A DNA stretch of 64,000 bases from Liolophura sinensis (lineage: Eukaryota; Mollusca; Polyplacophora; Chitonida; Chitonidae). Positions 25,650 to 37,300 of this stretch are shown here, one piece after another. Where the stretch lies: the NCBI RefSeq assembly GCF_032854445.1, contig NC_088301.1, forward strand, positions 14,816,281 to 14,880,280, in the 5' to 3' direction. Position numbers and translations under genes: made by a program. Positions within the stretch are counted from its first letter, which is position 1; every line of letters starts with the position of its first letter. Under the pieces are notes generated by a model. It worked only from the letters and a program-made list of their open reading frames with translations. It was not told the DNA's origin and made no database searches.

Positions 25650-25930
25650 AGAGTTAAACGTCGCACTTAACAGTTTGTCAGTCATATGACGACTAAGGTG
25701 TCCTTAGAATGCAAGTCTGTGTCATGTGCCCCCTTGTTGCAGAACGGATTTCCACCGCTCATTTTTCTAATGCTGCTCCAGTGAGACGACTTACCGAAGG
25801 AAATAAGCCGCCACAGCCAAGCTATTATACTGATACGGGTCAACCAGTCGTTGCAATCTTTCCCTAATGTTGAACGCCAAGCGAGGAACCAGTATCATAC
25901 AATTGAAGAACTCACGAGAACGACGTTAAA
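25650..25930 (+). repeat. Dispersed repeat family 2 (unit B)
   Basis: Paralogue of 17060-17335 with only a few substitutions. Confidence 0.75.
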
Positions 25931-27086
25931 CGATACCTATAGTCTATTTCTTTTAGCCAGCCGCCTATATTCAACTATCTTTACAATCACTTATATTTGC
26001 TGCCTAAACTGTTATCGATTTGACAGTAACCCTGTTACTGACAGTGCTATATTTGAAATAGTTTTCACGTTTTAGTGTAAAATAATCTTAATAAATGAAT
26101 TTTATCTGATCTCTTAAAGTATATGATCTCAAGGCAGTATAGATTTAGAGATGAATGTTAGGAAATTAAATTGATGTAGTCTATACGCAGAAACAGTTGT
26201 GTAGGTTGTGCTTTTACGTGGAGTTCATTCTAACCACTTGCTGGTGCAGCCATTGTAAAACAAATTACTCTCCACGCCCATTGTCCAGCATACAACATGT
26301 ATTTGAATAAGACGTCACCCGAGGCTATGAGTTCTTAGTGTCGAAACTAAAGTTATGGAATTTAACATTATGAATTAGAAAAAGGAATTTAACTGCATTT
26401 CCTTTGTTATAATATGGGTGTTCAATGTGTAGAGCGTGTGTTGTTACGTGTCACTGACTAAAGGCAATTTTGGTAGCGGATATGGCTGATTTCACACACA
26501 CCTGAATATGGATGACTCTCTTAAAGAAATGGACTATAGGTCATTCTGTGCATCTCTGTTTAAGATCCTTTAAATTTCGATTCAGTATCAGGCGAATTGC
26601 ATCGCTTTTTCATTTGAAAAAAGCATACGTCGTCCTATTTATTTATTGATTTGTTTGTGGATACTAATTATATTTAAAAGTATCGTATTGTTTATTTGCT
26701 CGAATTTACCTTACTTAAGACAGTTTTAAGTGTAATATATATATGTATATCATACCTGTGACAATAGCTTGGAGCGAGCATGTATTAAGTCAGTATGTAT
26801 TGTATTTATATAATTCTTAACACTGAAACTCATGTACAGGACATGACTCTAGATCCAGTCACAATATTTAAATACAAATCAGTTCTATTTAGGTCATGTC
26901 TCAGGCGAGGATTTATTCCAAAAATAGATGTAAGCCTATTAGTCGAATGGGTTTAGTGTTTTATGGAACGAAAACACCAACTCTTTACATAAAATGGCCT
27001 TTTCAAAATGTTGACAATAAATCAATGAATAGGTATTTCACGTTGTTTTCATAAATTGTCGGAGTATCCAGGATCAAGCCCGAGTC

Positions 27087-27308
27087 ATGGTTAGAGCTTT
27101 GAAATTGACAATTTTTGTGCTTTTGTCGTTCGTTCTCAGCATAAGAGGACAGGCCAAGCGTTGGTGTCAATATTTTGTGGCTGAGTGTTGCGTCGTCTTT
27201 TGTGTCCTTCGGACTATGTTCCATTGGGGCAGCACCGTATGTGTACCACAGCAGTGTCACAAGACATCGTGTGGATCATGCTATGCATTGGAGGCTGTTT
27301 CGAAATAA
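27087..27308 (+). CDS. Secreted cysteine-rich peptide, copy B
   Basis: A 73-residue paralogue of the gene at 18240-18461 in the next unit. The first 98 coding bases, covering the signal peptide and the first mature residues, are identical to copy A. Differences: D33E, S38F, F39C, G42R, V44M and E67A. The extra cysteine at 39 makes eight (27, 34, 35, 39, 52, 57, 62, 65), which would allow four disulfides. The 36-44 block looks like nearby indels that cancel and keep the frame, which supports a real coding sequence. Function unknown; probably secreted. Confidence 0.72.
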   Translation: MVRALKLTIFVLLSFVLSIRGQAKRWCQYFVAECCVVFCVLRTMFHWGSTVCVPQQCHKTSCGSCYALEAVSK

Positions 27309-30300
27309 ATGAAGAATCGTCATGTGCATGCAAGTGATCATATCAGGGGTCTGTCGCAATCCCATCCCCTGTGTAAACAGTGATTACTGTACAGCATTAT
27401 TAACAGTATTGATTTTTATGGAAGAAAATGGCATTTCATCACAGATCGGTCGCAGATGACGCACATGTAATATACAAACAGTAGCACTTATGCTCTTCTG
27501 TTGTTATGAGATGTTCCATTTAAAGTTGTCAAGACAAATTCCTACTGCTTATATAGTATGTTATTTGTGATAAACGAATAGATGAATGATCCCAGACTGA
27601 AAAATAAATTGCCACAGAAATAAGAATTTACATTTTTGAGGATTTTTTTCAGTTTTGCGTAAGATCACATAAGCTGAACTGGTGGGTATAATTCGAAAAA
27701 TAAGACCACTAGAAACTTTGCGCTCTGCTAAAATAATGTTTTAAGCTCTATTTTTTTTCTTTTAAAAATTGTAAATATGTTATTCTCATAAATTTATGAT
27801 AAAAACCAAAGAGTTGAAATTACTCTAATATCTGCGGTACGCCTTGAGTCAAGGCTTTATTAACAGTTACAAGACCAAGGTGTGTGTAAAAAACAGTACA
27901 TTAAAACTGTGATTAAAATGGCAGTGGATGCAAGGAGCGTGCCTATAACTTTATAGTGTTGCTTGCATTCACAGGTAAAAATGTTTTTTTGTCTATGAAT
28001 ATTTTCTGTCAGAGCCACAATCCGAAAGTATTTGTTTTCCATAATGGATAACAGGAATGGGCAAAAAAATTTCCGTTAAATCAAACATTATAACGTAACC
28101 TCTACAATGTTACAATAAATATCAGTTTCTAATGTAGCGTATTTAATATGCCCTCACTAAATTCAAAATATTAAACTGTTAAGTTTAACAGAAAGTCTGT
28201 CGTCTGAGTGATGTTGGAATGTATTCTGTTATTGCAGCAGATTGTTCTGTTAAATACGACACACATATTCTATCAACTCAACGTAAAGATTCTAGACAAA
28301 CAGGATATTATGTTGAATATGACACAATATAATGTTATAATAACAGAATATATTCTTACATCAATCAGACAACAGATTTTTGAGTGTACCCTGAGCTGAA
28401 AAAGGAAAGTTTACGTCAATAAATGGTGTCAGAATCATGCTGTCGGGCGATTATTTCACCACTCAGGGTGCTGTGGTACGTACAGCATTATGCATATTTA
28501 CACAATATCATAGGTATGCACATGCGTAGTTTTACAACAGCAATACCAAACGTCATTGACAACTTAAACATAGTCATTCCTTCCGTCGAAAACAAGGATA
28601 GTCTCTTTAGGCTTGTCGAGTCCTGCGACCGATGGTTCGACGTTAAACCTCAAGCATACATATATATATATATATATGTATTGTTTATATTGCAACAGCA
28701 GCGGTTTTAGTTCGTATTTATTATACTGATACACAATTATTTTGTGAGCTAAGTACAAAACTGAAGATTTGGTTTGAATTTAAATCTTGGTTTAAATCTT
28801 AAGAGTCTTCGGCCCACACTTCACGTCATTTGTATGTCATTACTTTCATATTTTATTTTATTCCTTTCGGCCATGTTTCTAGTGCCTTTTATCCGTAAAT
28901 TTTTTGATTCATGGCTTGTTTTGACCAGTCATATTTGTTTAAATCCAAATGTGATGTTGTCGTTTATTTGTTGTATAAATTACATTGTCTCTTACTTATC
29001 TTCAGTCATTGAAGGTTAACATGCTATGTGTTGACAAAGGCTTTTGTAGGATGGATGACGGTCACTGATTCTCTCGAGGCAGTATCACAAGATGGAGTTA
29101 ACCCTGAGATCAAACACATGTAACTTCTAAACAACGTTGGGCGATGCCCCAGGGTTTTCTGTAGCTAGTGTTCATTATGTTCCGGTACATGGTACCAAAG
29201 GCGATGCATTCTGTCGTGACGACAGTACATCACATGACAAGTTTTCCACATGAGCCAACTGAGACAGGAAGGGCTTAGCAAGCTGAATGAATGTTGTATG
29301 AATGAAGCACTTGTTCATACAATATTTACGAGAACACAGAGTCATGCCATAGCGTACATTTCCATGACTCTCAATTCCATCAAAAAGCAGACAGAGCGTG
29401 TCCAAGGTTCCTGGGTGATACCCAAGGGGTTGACTAATATAGATCCAAATTAGGCATTTACAAATCTGTAATTGATATGACCTCAGTTCTACGTCATCAC
29501 CAAGGTTTGTTCTCATAAGGCTACAGCTTACTTTCAACATGTTGACGCAGATGGAGTATAAGATTTTAACATATTGACATCATTCAAATAAATATTTTCA
29601 AAATAGGTTTGAATAGGAAAACATGTCACTAAAGAGGAGACTTAACACACTTCCTGGTTTCATGCCAAGGAACAAGAGAGAGATTAATATGAACATGCAA
29701 CCCGATTTATCAAGGGCTTGGTATGTTCCAAACCACTTTGGTTAGAACGCTGAATTTAATATGATTAAGACGTACAGCATAGCGAGAAAAACCAAAGGAG
29801 CGAGGACAGTGTGATAGTTTTGCAAATGGTGACAAGTAACTGGTGAATTACGGTCTCTTGTGAATTTATCTGAGTTAGCGTTTTATTCTAACTGTTCATG
29901 TAAATGAAAAAGTAGCATCAAATTACACATCTCCTAACACCATGGCTAAAGTAGAATTAAATTAACGTTAGAATTAGGTTAAAACAAATGCAGTTATGTT
30001 AATTGCAATTTATTATACATCACTGGTCCAGAACAACTCAAAATGCTGTGTTGTCATCACATTGAACATACAACAACATTAAATACCCACCCTTATTGTA
30101 TTTAAAACCAACAGGTGAGAATCCGATCTAGTTTGTGAATATATATACACTTCTGCAAAATTCATTAATCACTTAACTTGCAATGCTGGTTCTAACCGAT
30201 TTAGATTAATTTTTAGCATTGTGCAATATCTGACTACATACATACCGTGGGAAATATGTAAATTATAAAAGACTTACAGCCTGGAGGGTAAAAACAGCGC

Positions 30301-30709
30301 AGCGGCTACAGTGTGACTCAGAGCGCTGTCGTGTCAAAACAGTTAACAAAGAAGAATATGAAAATGCAAAGGGACCAGGCTACGTATCCAACATATCCAC
30401 ATACCGCATGTTTGAGTAGTTCTAGACCAGTGAAGTTTAATAAATTTTTGCCTGCTTTTGCTCAAGCCATGGTGCTAAGGGCGTATAAGTTGCTACTTTT
30501 TTAGCATTTACATGAACAGATAACTTAAAACACTGACTTACGTGTTACCATCACCGACGTGTGACCTTCCAACTATCATAAGGTCATCATCGCTCCAGTT
30601 TTACACTCCATGCTGTCGTCTTTTGTATCAAATGTAATGTTTAACGATGTAGATGTTAATCAGGGATGCTAATTCTATAAACCATGAAAACAACAGTAAC
30701 TATTTAATT

Positions 30710-31491
30710 TGTTATGTGCACGACTGCCGTCGGTTTCTAAATATAGCTTACCACTGTTTACATATGCTAAGTTCAGGGAGTGCTGTCTGCCTCTACCTTA
30801 GAATATTCCAGAATGCGCCCAGTTCGGTGCCTGTTTGTTTACATCAAGTGTTCAGGAATTTTCTTATTCTGGACAATTCCACCAGGCTATATAAGACCTA
30901 TGAAAGCAGGGGAGAACGGAGAGAGACGGAGAGAACGGAGAGATCGGAGAAAGGAGAATTATTGAGAGTTTGGGTGCTTTCACTGTGTATTACCTTAGTA
31001 TGCCCTTTGTGCTGAATTTTGGTGTCTCTATAGCCTCTGGCTTTGTTATATCCTATCTCCACCGAGCACTTGTTCAGTCTGAACTTGTATGTTTAATTTG
31101 TGCTCTTGTATACAGAGTGCTTATTAGTACACGGACACTGTCTGTGGAATTTTGTGTATATTTCGTCATACACTCAGTTATACTGTGGATTTTCCATCTT
31201 GTGAATTTGCCTCTGAGCATTCATGCCTGTGTGGTATATATATTGTGGAAATTATGCGTCCGTTTGGACTTGACACCGTAAGTACCTTAGTATTTGTATA
31301 GATACTGCTATCCTTTCTTGTTAAACTTAAGTACTTTAATATTTGTATAAGTCTTATTATCTGTTTTTGTTAAGCTAATAAATTGTTGTAAAATAAAATC
31401 TGCTGGTTTTGATTACTTTTTTGTGCGGCTAAACTGTCGTGTATTTCGAACAAGCGATCTCTTTATAATACAGACAGTTTGGGTCGTAACA
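30710..31491 (+). mobile_element. Solo LTR of an LTR retrotransposon
   Basis: 782 bp, starting TGTTATG and ending GTAACA (TGTTA/TAACA inverted ends). It is flanked by the 4-bp duplication AATT at 30706-30709 and 31492-31495. Units A (near 13257) and B (near 21846) keep the empty site. It contains a TATA box, a GA-rich stretch with repeated GGAGAGA motifs at about 30910-30955, and AATAAA at 31392-31397. No internal coding region or second LTR remains. ORFs inside it are chance. Confidence 0.88.
30888..30895 (+). promoter_or_regulatory. TATA box of the solo LTR
   Basis: TATATAAG, about 180 bp from the LTR start, within GGCTATATAAGACC. With AATAAA about 500 bp downstream it gives the usual U3-R-U5 order. 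Confidence 0.7.
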
Positions 31492-33854
31492 AATTCTACA
31501 ATTTATATTCTGATGATGACTATAGTTACACTGCATATAACATATTTACCTCTTTCTGTATTAGTAAGTCCCTTGACAAAACACGTCAATGGCGTTACAA
31601 AGATATAGTTACCTGTCAGTTACGCTTGTCTTATTTGATCACAGCGCTGGTTCCCTATACACCATCATTGCCAAAGTCAAGGCTATGGCAGCATTTAACC
31701 ACAGCTCTATTAAGTTTGCCTTCGTATGTTTAGTTGGTCCAAGCAATTGACTCCCTCCTTCACATCAGTGCAATTATAAATGTCCCTTCCCGTTAAATGG
31801 GTAGTAGCCTGTGGGTACAGACGAATGACAAAGGCTGACAGAGCTTTAGGAGAAAGGCAGTTTGTATTAGTCTGTTGAAACACGGTAAATCTATCCGCCA
31901 GCAATCAGCCAACTGTCTCTCTTCATCGTTTCACCAGCCCAGTTACTATCCCCGCACTCTAATACTCCACTATTGATCCTGATCGATCTCACTACTCGTT
32001 GCAGAGGCCGACATTTACCTGTCGTTCGGAAACAGGTATGAAGGTGGTCAATAGCTAATTTCCGTCTTTTGACCAATCAAATTGAAATACACAAATGTTG
32101 GTTTCTTTGTGCTAATAGAGTCCATTACTAAAATACTCATGTGTAGTTTGGTTCTACTGATTTCCATCGACCACATAAAATGCAATATTTGTCACTGTAG
32201 CCCTTTCTGAAATACAGTTGTTAAGGAGTAAATGCAGTTTCTTGCCACAAAATATATGTTTGCTTTCCACATCCATTCCGCACTTAATGGTTATATATAT
32301 GCCACTTTCGGTTTCCAGTATGCGCAATGAAATATCAGTATGGGCAAAACTATACAGATATCCACATCACTACCATTTGTGTTAAGAATAAAACATCTTC
32401 CAATAAAAATTTAATTTGTATTAACGCAAAAAAACGTAAAAACAACGACGGTATAATACTTTTTGGGGTTTAAAATATCAATCTCAATGTCAAGTTAAAG
32501 GCAAGTCATTGGGAGAAGTATTCACAACATTACCCTCGGCATCCAAAGGCTGCTTTCTAATAAAACGGAAAAACAAACATTAACATCAACTGTCAAACGA
32601 TATTTTATACCACTTTGAATAGAGACATATAAATACTAGCTGAAGATAATTACCTTTGGCGGAATGGACCCATTGCAAAAGTCTCCATGTATGAATAGTC
32701 GCAATCAAACCGCAATTGAGATACATATATTACTATAAACAACATATATACCGCAATACTATAGTACACGGTTTGAATGCTGATTTCACTCGTTCGACTT
32801 GAACTTGCCATGCCTCTTTCCATCATCATTGAAAACTGTTGACTGCGTCTCTTTCGGGGATTCCGCCGTATTTTTGTACTTTATATGAATAACTTACTTA
32901 GTTCTTTGGCAGTTTGCGATAATGGTCGTTTTGGGAATATGGCCTCTCCCAATTACCTCCCTTTAGGTAACTCTCCCGATTAAAAGGTGCGTTTTTAGGA
33001 GTAAACTTTGGTTAGGTGGTACTTCAGAATTATGTCTGATGACAGGTTTTGGAGTTTAAGATGCATAAACTATCTGAACACCCAGCTTTAATACAGATTT
33101 TGTAAACCTAGTTGGAAAGCCCATGAAAACTTTAGGTAGTTTGTTAATATTTGTAGGTAATTTTAAGATCTCCCCTGGCCCTAATAAAATACCTACGCCA
33201 ACTATGCGGAACTCTTAAAGCTGAAATACATGGATTTCATTCCAGATATTTCGACATTTGCGACTCCCAAAGGCTGATGTCATCTTTTTTTCCTTACATT
33301 TTGTTGGCTAGAAATATGTGGTAACATAATCTACATGCTGCATTATTAAATAGGCGAGGTTCCACTTCTCGTTTTTTTACGGATCAAAATCTAGTTTCGC
33401 GTTACGTCATAAGCGCTGTCGGGTAATCAGGGAGGTCATTCAGAGCAGGCATATTGGTTTTGCGATTATTGATTTGGAACGTCCATCTTCGTTGACGGCT
33501 GGTATACCAATGTTTCGACGAATAGATCCAAAGTCTTCTTTCCATCACAAGATTACATCTTTCAAATTTATTACGTAGATCTAAATACCGCTATCTGGAA
33601 ACTAAGTAATATCACCGTAGAGTATCAGATGTAGGTTGCTGGAAAAATTCGTGAGAAAGCAGCTGGTGACGTGTTTTAATTGCTCTGTGTGTGCTTCTTT
33701 TCAAATCCTCAGACAGGTTGGTGGACGTTTAGACCTTCACGATATTTGTCTATTACCTTGGTAAGGTTTTGTGTATACCTGTATTCTAATAGATGTCCTT
33801 GCTGATGTGCCTGTTGAGATATTGTGATTTCGTCTGGCTTATTGGTGATTTTGT

Positions 33855-33957
33855 CGCTCTGCCAGGTTTCCTCCCACCATAATGCTGGCCACTGTCGTAT
33901 GAGTGAAATATTCTTGAGTACGGAGTTAAACACCAATCAAAGAAATAAATAAATAAT
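33855..33957 (+). mobile_element. SINE copy in unit C, left part deleted
   Basis: Orthologous to 16178-16328, but the 5' part went with the deletion of about 130 bp near 33855. Confidence 0.8.
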
Positions 33958-34377
33958 TTAATAGTCTAATTCATCAAACAAATTGTATATATATTGATTC
34001 TCTCTTCAATCACCCACAGAACACTCGCTGCGGGAAAAACAAAAACATAATTTGTTTCCAGCATGATGCTTTATATTGATAAATAGCCGAGGTGTTTTAA
34101 CAATAATCAAATGGGAATATAAACATTTACTTAAATGATGTTTTAAGGAAGGTTACAAAGACAGGGGAAGTTGAAAAAGATTGTGTGTTAACGATTGCAT
34201 TCCTTTTAAGTGTAAAGCATGTTTCATTGCGGGTATTTGTTTTTGTTAGTAATATGGATGACACAGCAAACAGCTGTGTGTTTAAAGGCAAGACACCTCG
34301 TCCGCTATCTTTTGTACTCCATCCTTTAGTGCTGATTTAAAGATATTTACTCAAAATGTATTCCTCAAGAACGACTC

Positions 34378-34566
34378 GTGAGTTCAAGTCCAGCTCATGC
34401 TGGCTTCCTCGCCGGCCGTAAGTGGGAAGGTCTGGCAGCAACCTGCGGATGGTCGTGGGTTTCCCCCGGGCTGTGCCCGGTTTCCACCCACCATAATGCT
34501 GGCCGCCGTCGTATAAGTGAAATATTCTTGAGTACGGCGTAAAACACCAATCAAAAAAAAAAAAAA
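34378..34566 (+). mobile_element. Young SINE insertion private to unit C
   Basis: Flanked by TCAAGAACGACTC (34365-34377) and TCAAGAACGGCTC (34567-34579), a 13-bp duplication with one mismatch. Units A and B have the empty site. It begins at TGAGTTCAAGTCCAGC, which fits a Pol III B box, and continues through the full core to an A-rich tail. The 5' end, including the A box, is missing. Confidence 0.92.
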
Positions 34567-34884
34567 TCAAGAACGGCTCAATAAATCGAATAGAGAGAGG
34601 GAAAGGGAAATTTCTCTTGGTAAACACATCTTGACCTGCTATCGATGAGAACGACAATACTTCTGAAGACTTTTGTGCCCAAGAGTAGTCTTGACAGGTT
34701 TGCTTGGTCTCGTGCCAGTTATGCGCCACGTGACGAGTAAACGTGCTTAGTCACTTAGAAGCTGATACCAGTGATAAGTGTACACTTTAAGTCAGCAGAG
34801 TGGCGCGTGGCTCACTGCTGCTGCCAAACTCACAGTCACAGCCAAGCTTTAATCCCGGCCATAAAATGGAGTAAATGAGTGTTT

Positions 34885-35034
34885 AGAGTTAAACGTCGCA
34901 CTTAACAATTTGTCAGTCATATGACGACTAAGGTGTCCTTAGAATGCAAGTCTGTGTCATGTGCCTCCTTGTTGCAGAACGGATTTCCACCGCTCAGTTA
35001 TCTAATACTGCTCAAGTGAGACGACTTACCGAAG
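34885..35034 (+). repeat. Dispersed repeat family 2 (unit C), cut at the array edge
   Basis: The match to the A and B copies stops at GAAG (35034), which is also the right end of the array. Confidence 0.75.
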
Positions 35035-36747
35035 TAAGTCCAAGGTTTACGACCTTTACTTGCATACAAAACTTTCCTAACGATATGGTTTGTGTCCTCT
35101 GTGATATTTTGATCTATTCAATAAATCGTGTGGGTATCAGCTGAACAGTTGTGCGAAAAAGTAGAATGATTTTCTTTTTCCTGTGATATTAAGGCACTTT
35201 ATGGCACGTATTAACGATTTATTGACAGGATGTACGGTGTGAATGCCTTGTCATCTGTGTGTACCTTGTCTGGAACGTCCATCAGTGCACAAGAGGGTTG
35301 CTTGTATGCCAAGGTTTTGGGCATGAGAACACTGGATCGCTAAACACCTGCTCTGTTTGAGGTTCTTGCAGAAGAAATAACATAACATATCTAAAGCATG
35401 ACACTTGAGCGATCCAGAACTGGTGGTGAAATCTGGTGAGGGTATATACATAAAAAACAGGGAGACCAACCTTTGGATTCTCTCAACATTCTCTTCAGCA
35501 CATATATCAGGAGGTATGGTTCTAAAGATTGTGTTCTTTCCGAATCGTGTTTTACGGTGTATCAGAAGTCTTTTTATCGATCCACAGTTTCACTTTTCAA
35601 GGAAATTTACATATCTTATTTTGTAACCGTAAATGGAACTGAATAAAAGCTAAATTAAATGAACATGCCAACATATTTAGCAGTGCCGGTCTCGCACAAT
35701 CACAAATAGTATAAAAGCGCAGAGGTACTATGGAATAAAACAGTCAGAATGGTACTGTGCTCAACACATTAACTAATCTATGTGTGTTGACGCTTTAATG
35801 CATTTTCACGCATATTTACGAGAAACTATTGGTAAAATAGTCGGAGAACTGTTGTATTTCCATACCTTGCACACAGTAGGACTGTGACTGAACTCAAGAA
35901 CAGTTTACTAAAACAAAGACTGTGGTGTTTAAGTGTGGGTCGAATTGAACAAACATCGGAAGAGACCACAGAGTCTTGTTAGGTATACATATCAAACCCC
36001 AGTGGCATGAAATCATAGCATACGCATAAGGAGTGAGATTCGGACTTACCACTTACGATCTGCTTGCGTGCGGTAAGTCCTGAGGTATCTTGATAATCTT
36101 TCTAAAATTCAAGATATTGTCGCTGGTATTTTTTTTATACATCAGCTGTGATTTACACAGACTTTTACTAACCTTTATCGGTCGGGCTACACACCAACAT
36201 TGCAAACGATCTTAATATACTATGCACGTATTTATCACAGCGTGCCATAGATTTCATTTACCAAAACGTGACTACCGCGGATAGAAGTCCTACAAGAGTC
36301 AGTGGTTAGCTTAAGTGAGAATGACTCGTGGCATGTCACATTGCTCTCTATTCTTAATGGAAAATTGCCTAAATAATATCAGTGTGAAAGTATGTGACAC
36401 CATTTATCAACAGTGCAGATACATTCCAGTCTGCTAGTGGTTACCAACGGCGCTCCTGTTTTTGGCAGACCAATAGCTGTTTTCATACCAATAGGACTGT
36501 ATGAGGAAATTTCTACACAAAATTAATGTTTTCATAGCTCGATCCTTTTCTCTAATCAGGATGTATATTTATGTTGTTTTAGGAATAAATCAATGTCGTC
36601 GAGCAGCGAAAAATATCTACACATCGTTGGATTTGAAGAAAACAACAGAAAGTTTCTACGAGAATCTTATCCGGGCCTATATCTGTATGAGGATATCTGT
36701 ACCGCTCTTCTCACGTCCTGATGGTGACTTATAAGAGAAAAGGGCAA
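35035..36747. other. No gene recognised
   Basis: Right flank of the array. AT-rich with short ORFs that show no splice context or recognisable motif. Confidence 0.5.
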
Positions 36748-36930
36748 AAGTAATTATTCCAATATTGATATTGTAAATTATCCGTATTTGAACAGTAGAA
36801 TACCAAAAGGTCCTGCATAACTAGTGTGCCAAGGATACTTCACCATCGCCTTCAAACTCTTATTTCATAAAATTTTGTGATATCTATAGCACTCTTGTTG
36901 GCAAATAGTTATGGACAGAGCTTTCAGAAT
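36748..36930 (+). pseudogene. Penelope-like reverse transcriptase relic
   Basis: In one frame it reads NYSNIDIVNYPYLNSRIPKGPA and then a stop. This matches the segment after the RT catalytic core of Penelope-like elements (typically NYPFL.S.IP..PAYGVY). Bases here (AGAATACCAAAAGGTCCTGC) resemble 60397-60416. Later bases up to CAGAATCTCTG also parallel 60560-60602. Stops and frame loss make it dead. Confidence 0.55.
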
Positions 36931-37080
36931 CTCTGCTAGTGTCAGCGCAGTTGTATCGAAGTCCGCTTATAGTCCGAGGCCAGGATATGAATACGTACTC
37001 CGACTATGGACAGTATTATGGTTCATGATTGTGATATAAACATGATGATTCTATGAACGGTTGCGATTAAAGCGTAACTA

Positions 37081-37300
37081 AATGACCCAGGAGCCTTTCA
37101 CCAATGTGGTCGCTACTATTTCACGCCGAGCTCATGTTAGCGTCCTCTCCCGACGTACGTGGGAAGGTTTCCAGCAACCTGTGTATGGCCGTAGGTTTCG
37201 ACGGGCTGCGCCCGGTTTCCTCTCGCCATAATGCTATTCGCCATCGTATAAATAAAATATTCTGGAGAGCGACGTAAAACACAAATCAAATAAATATACA
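37081..37300 (+). mobile_element. SINE copy with partial tRNA-like head
   Basis: Starts at AATGACCCAGGAGCCTTTCAC, part of the tRNA-related head, and runs through a diverged core (CAGCAACCTGTGTATGG, CGGTTTCCTCTCGCC) to the CAAATCAAATAAATA tail. Confidence 0.75.

Larger units (their letters stand above)
18991..27833 (+). repeat. Tandem array unit B, 8843 bp
   Basis: Second complete unit. Relative to A it has the extra segment of about 214 bp at 19351-19565, an extra of about 256 bp at 26444-26699 and a 37-bp local tandem duplication near 20145. It lacks about 41 bp near 20546 that A and C keep. It shares several bases and the 214-bp segment with C against A, so B and C look like the younger pair. 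Confidence 0.95.
27834..35034 (+). repeat. Tandem array unit C, truncated, about 7.2 kb
   Basis: Homology to unit A runs to GACGACTTACCGAAG (A 17204, C 35034) and then stops inside repeat family 2, so C lacks the peptide gene. C carries two private insertions (LTR 30710-31491, SINE 34378-34566). Its deletions include about 447 bp after CAGACAGGTT near 33717, a 17-bp loss between GTGC repeats near 33810 and about 130 bp near 33855. Confidence 0.93.

Noticed and set aside
30653-31281. Overlapping 120- and 103-codon plus ORFs
   Set aside because: They lie in the solo LTR; their openness reflects base composition.
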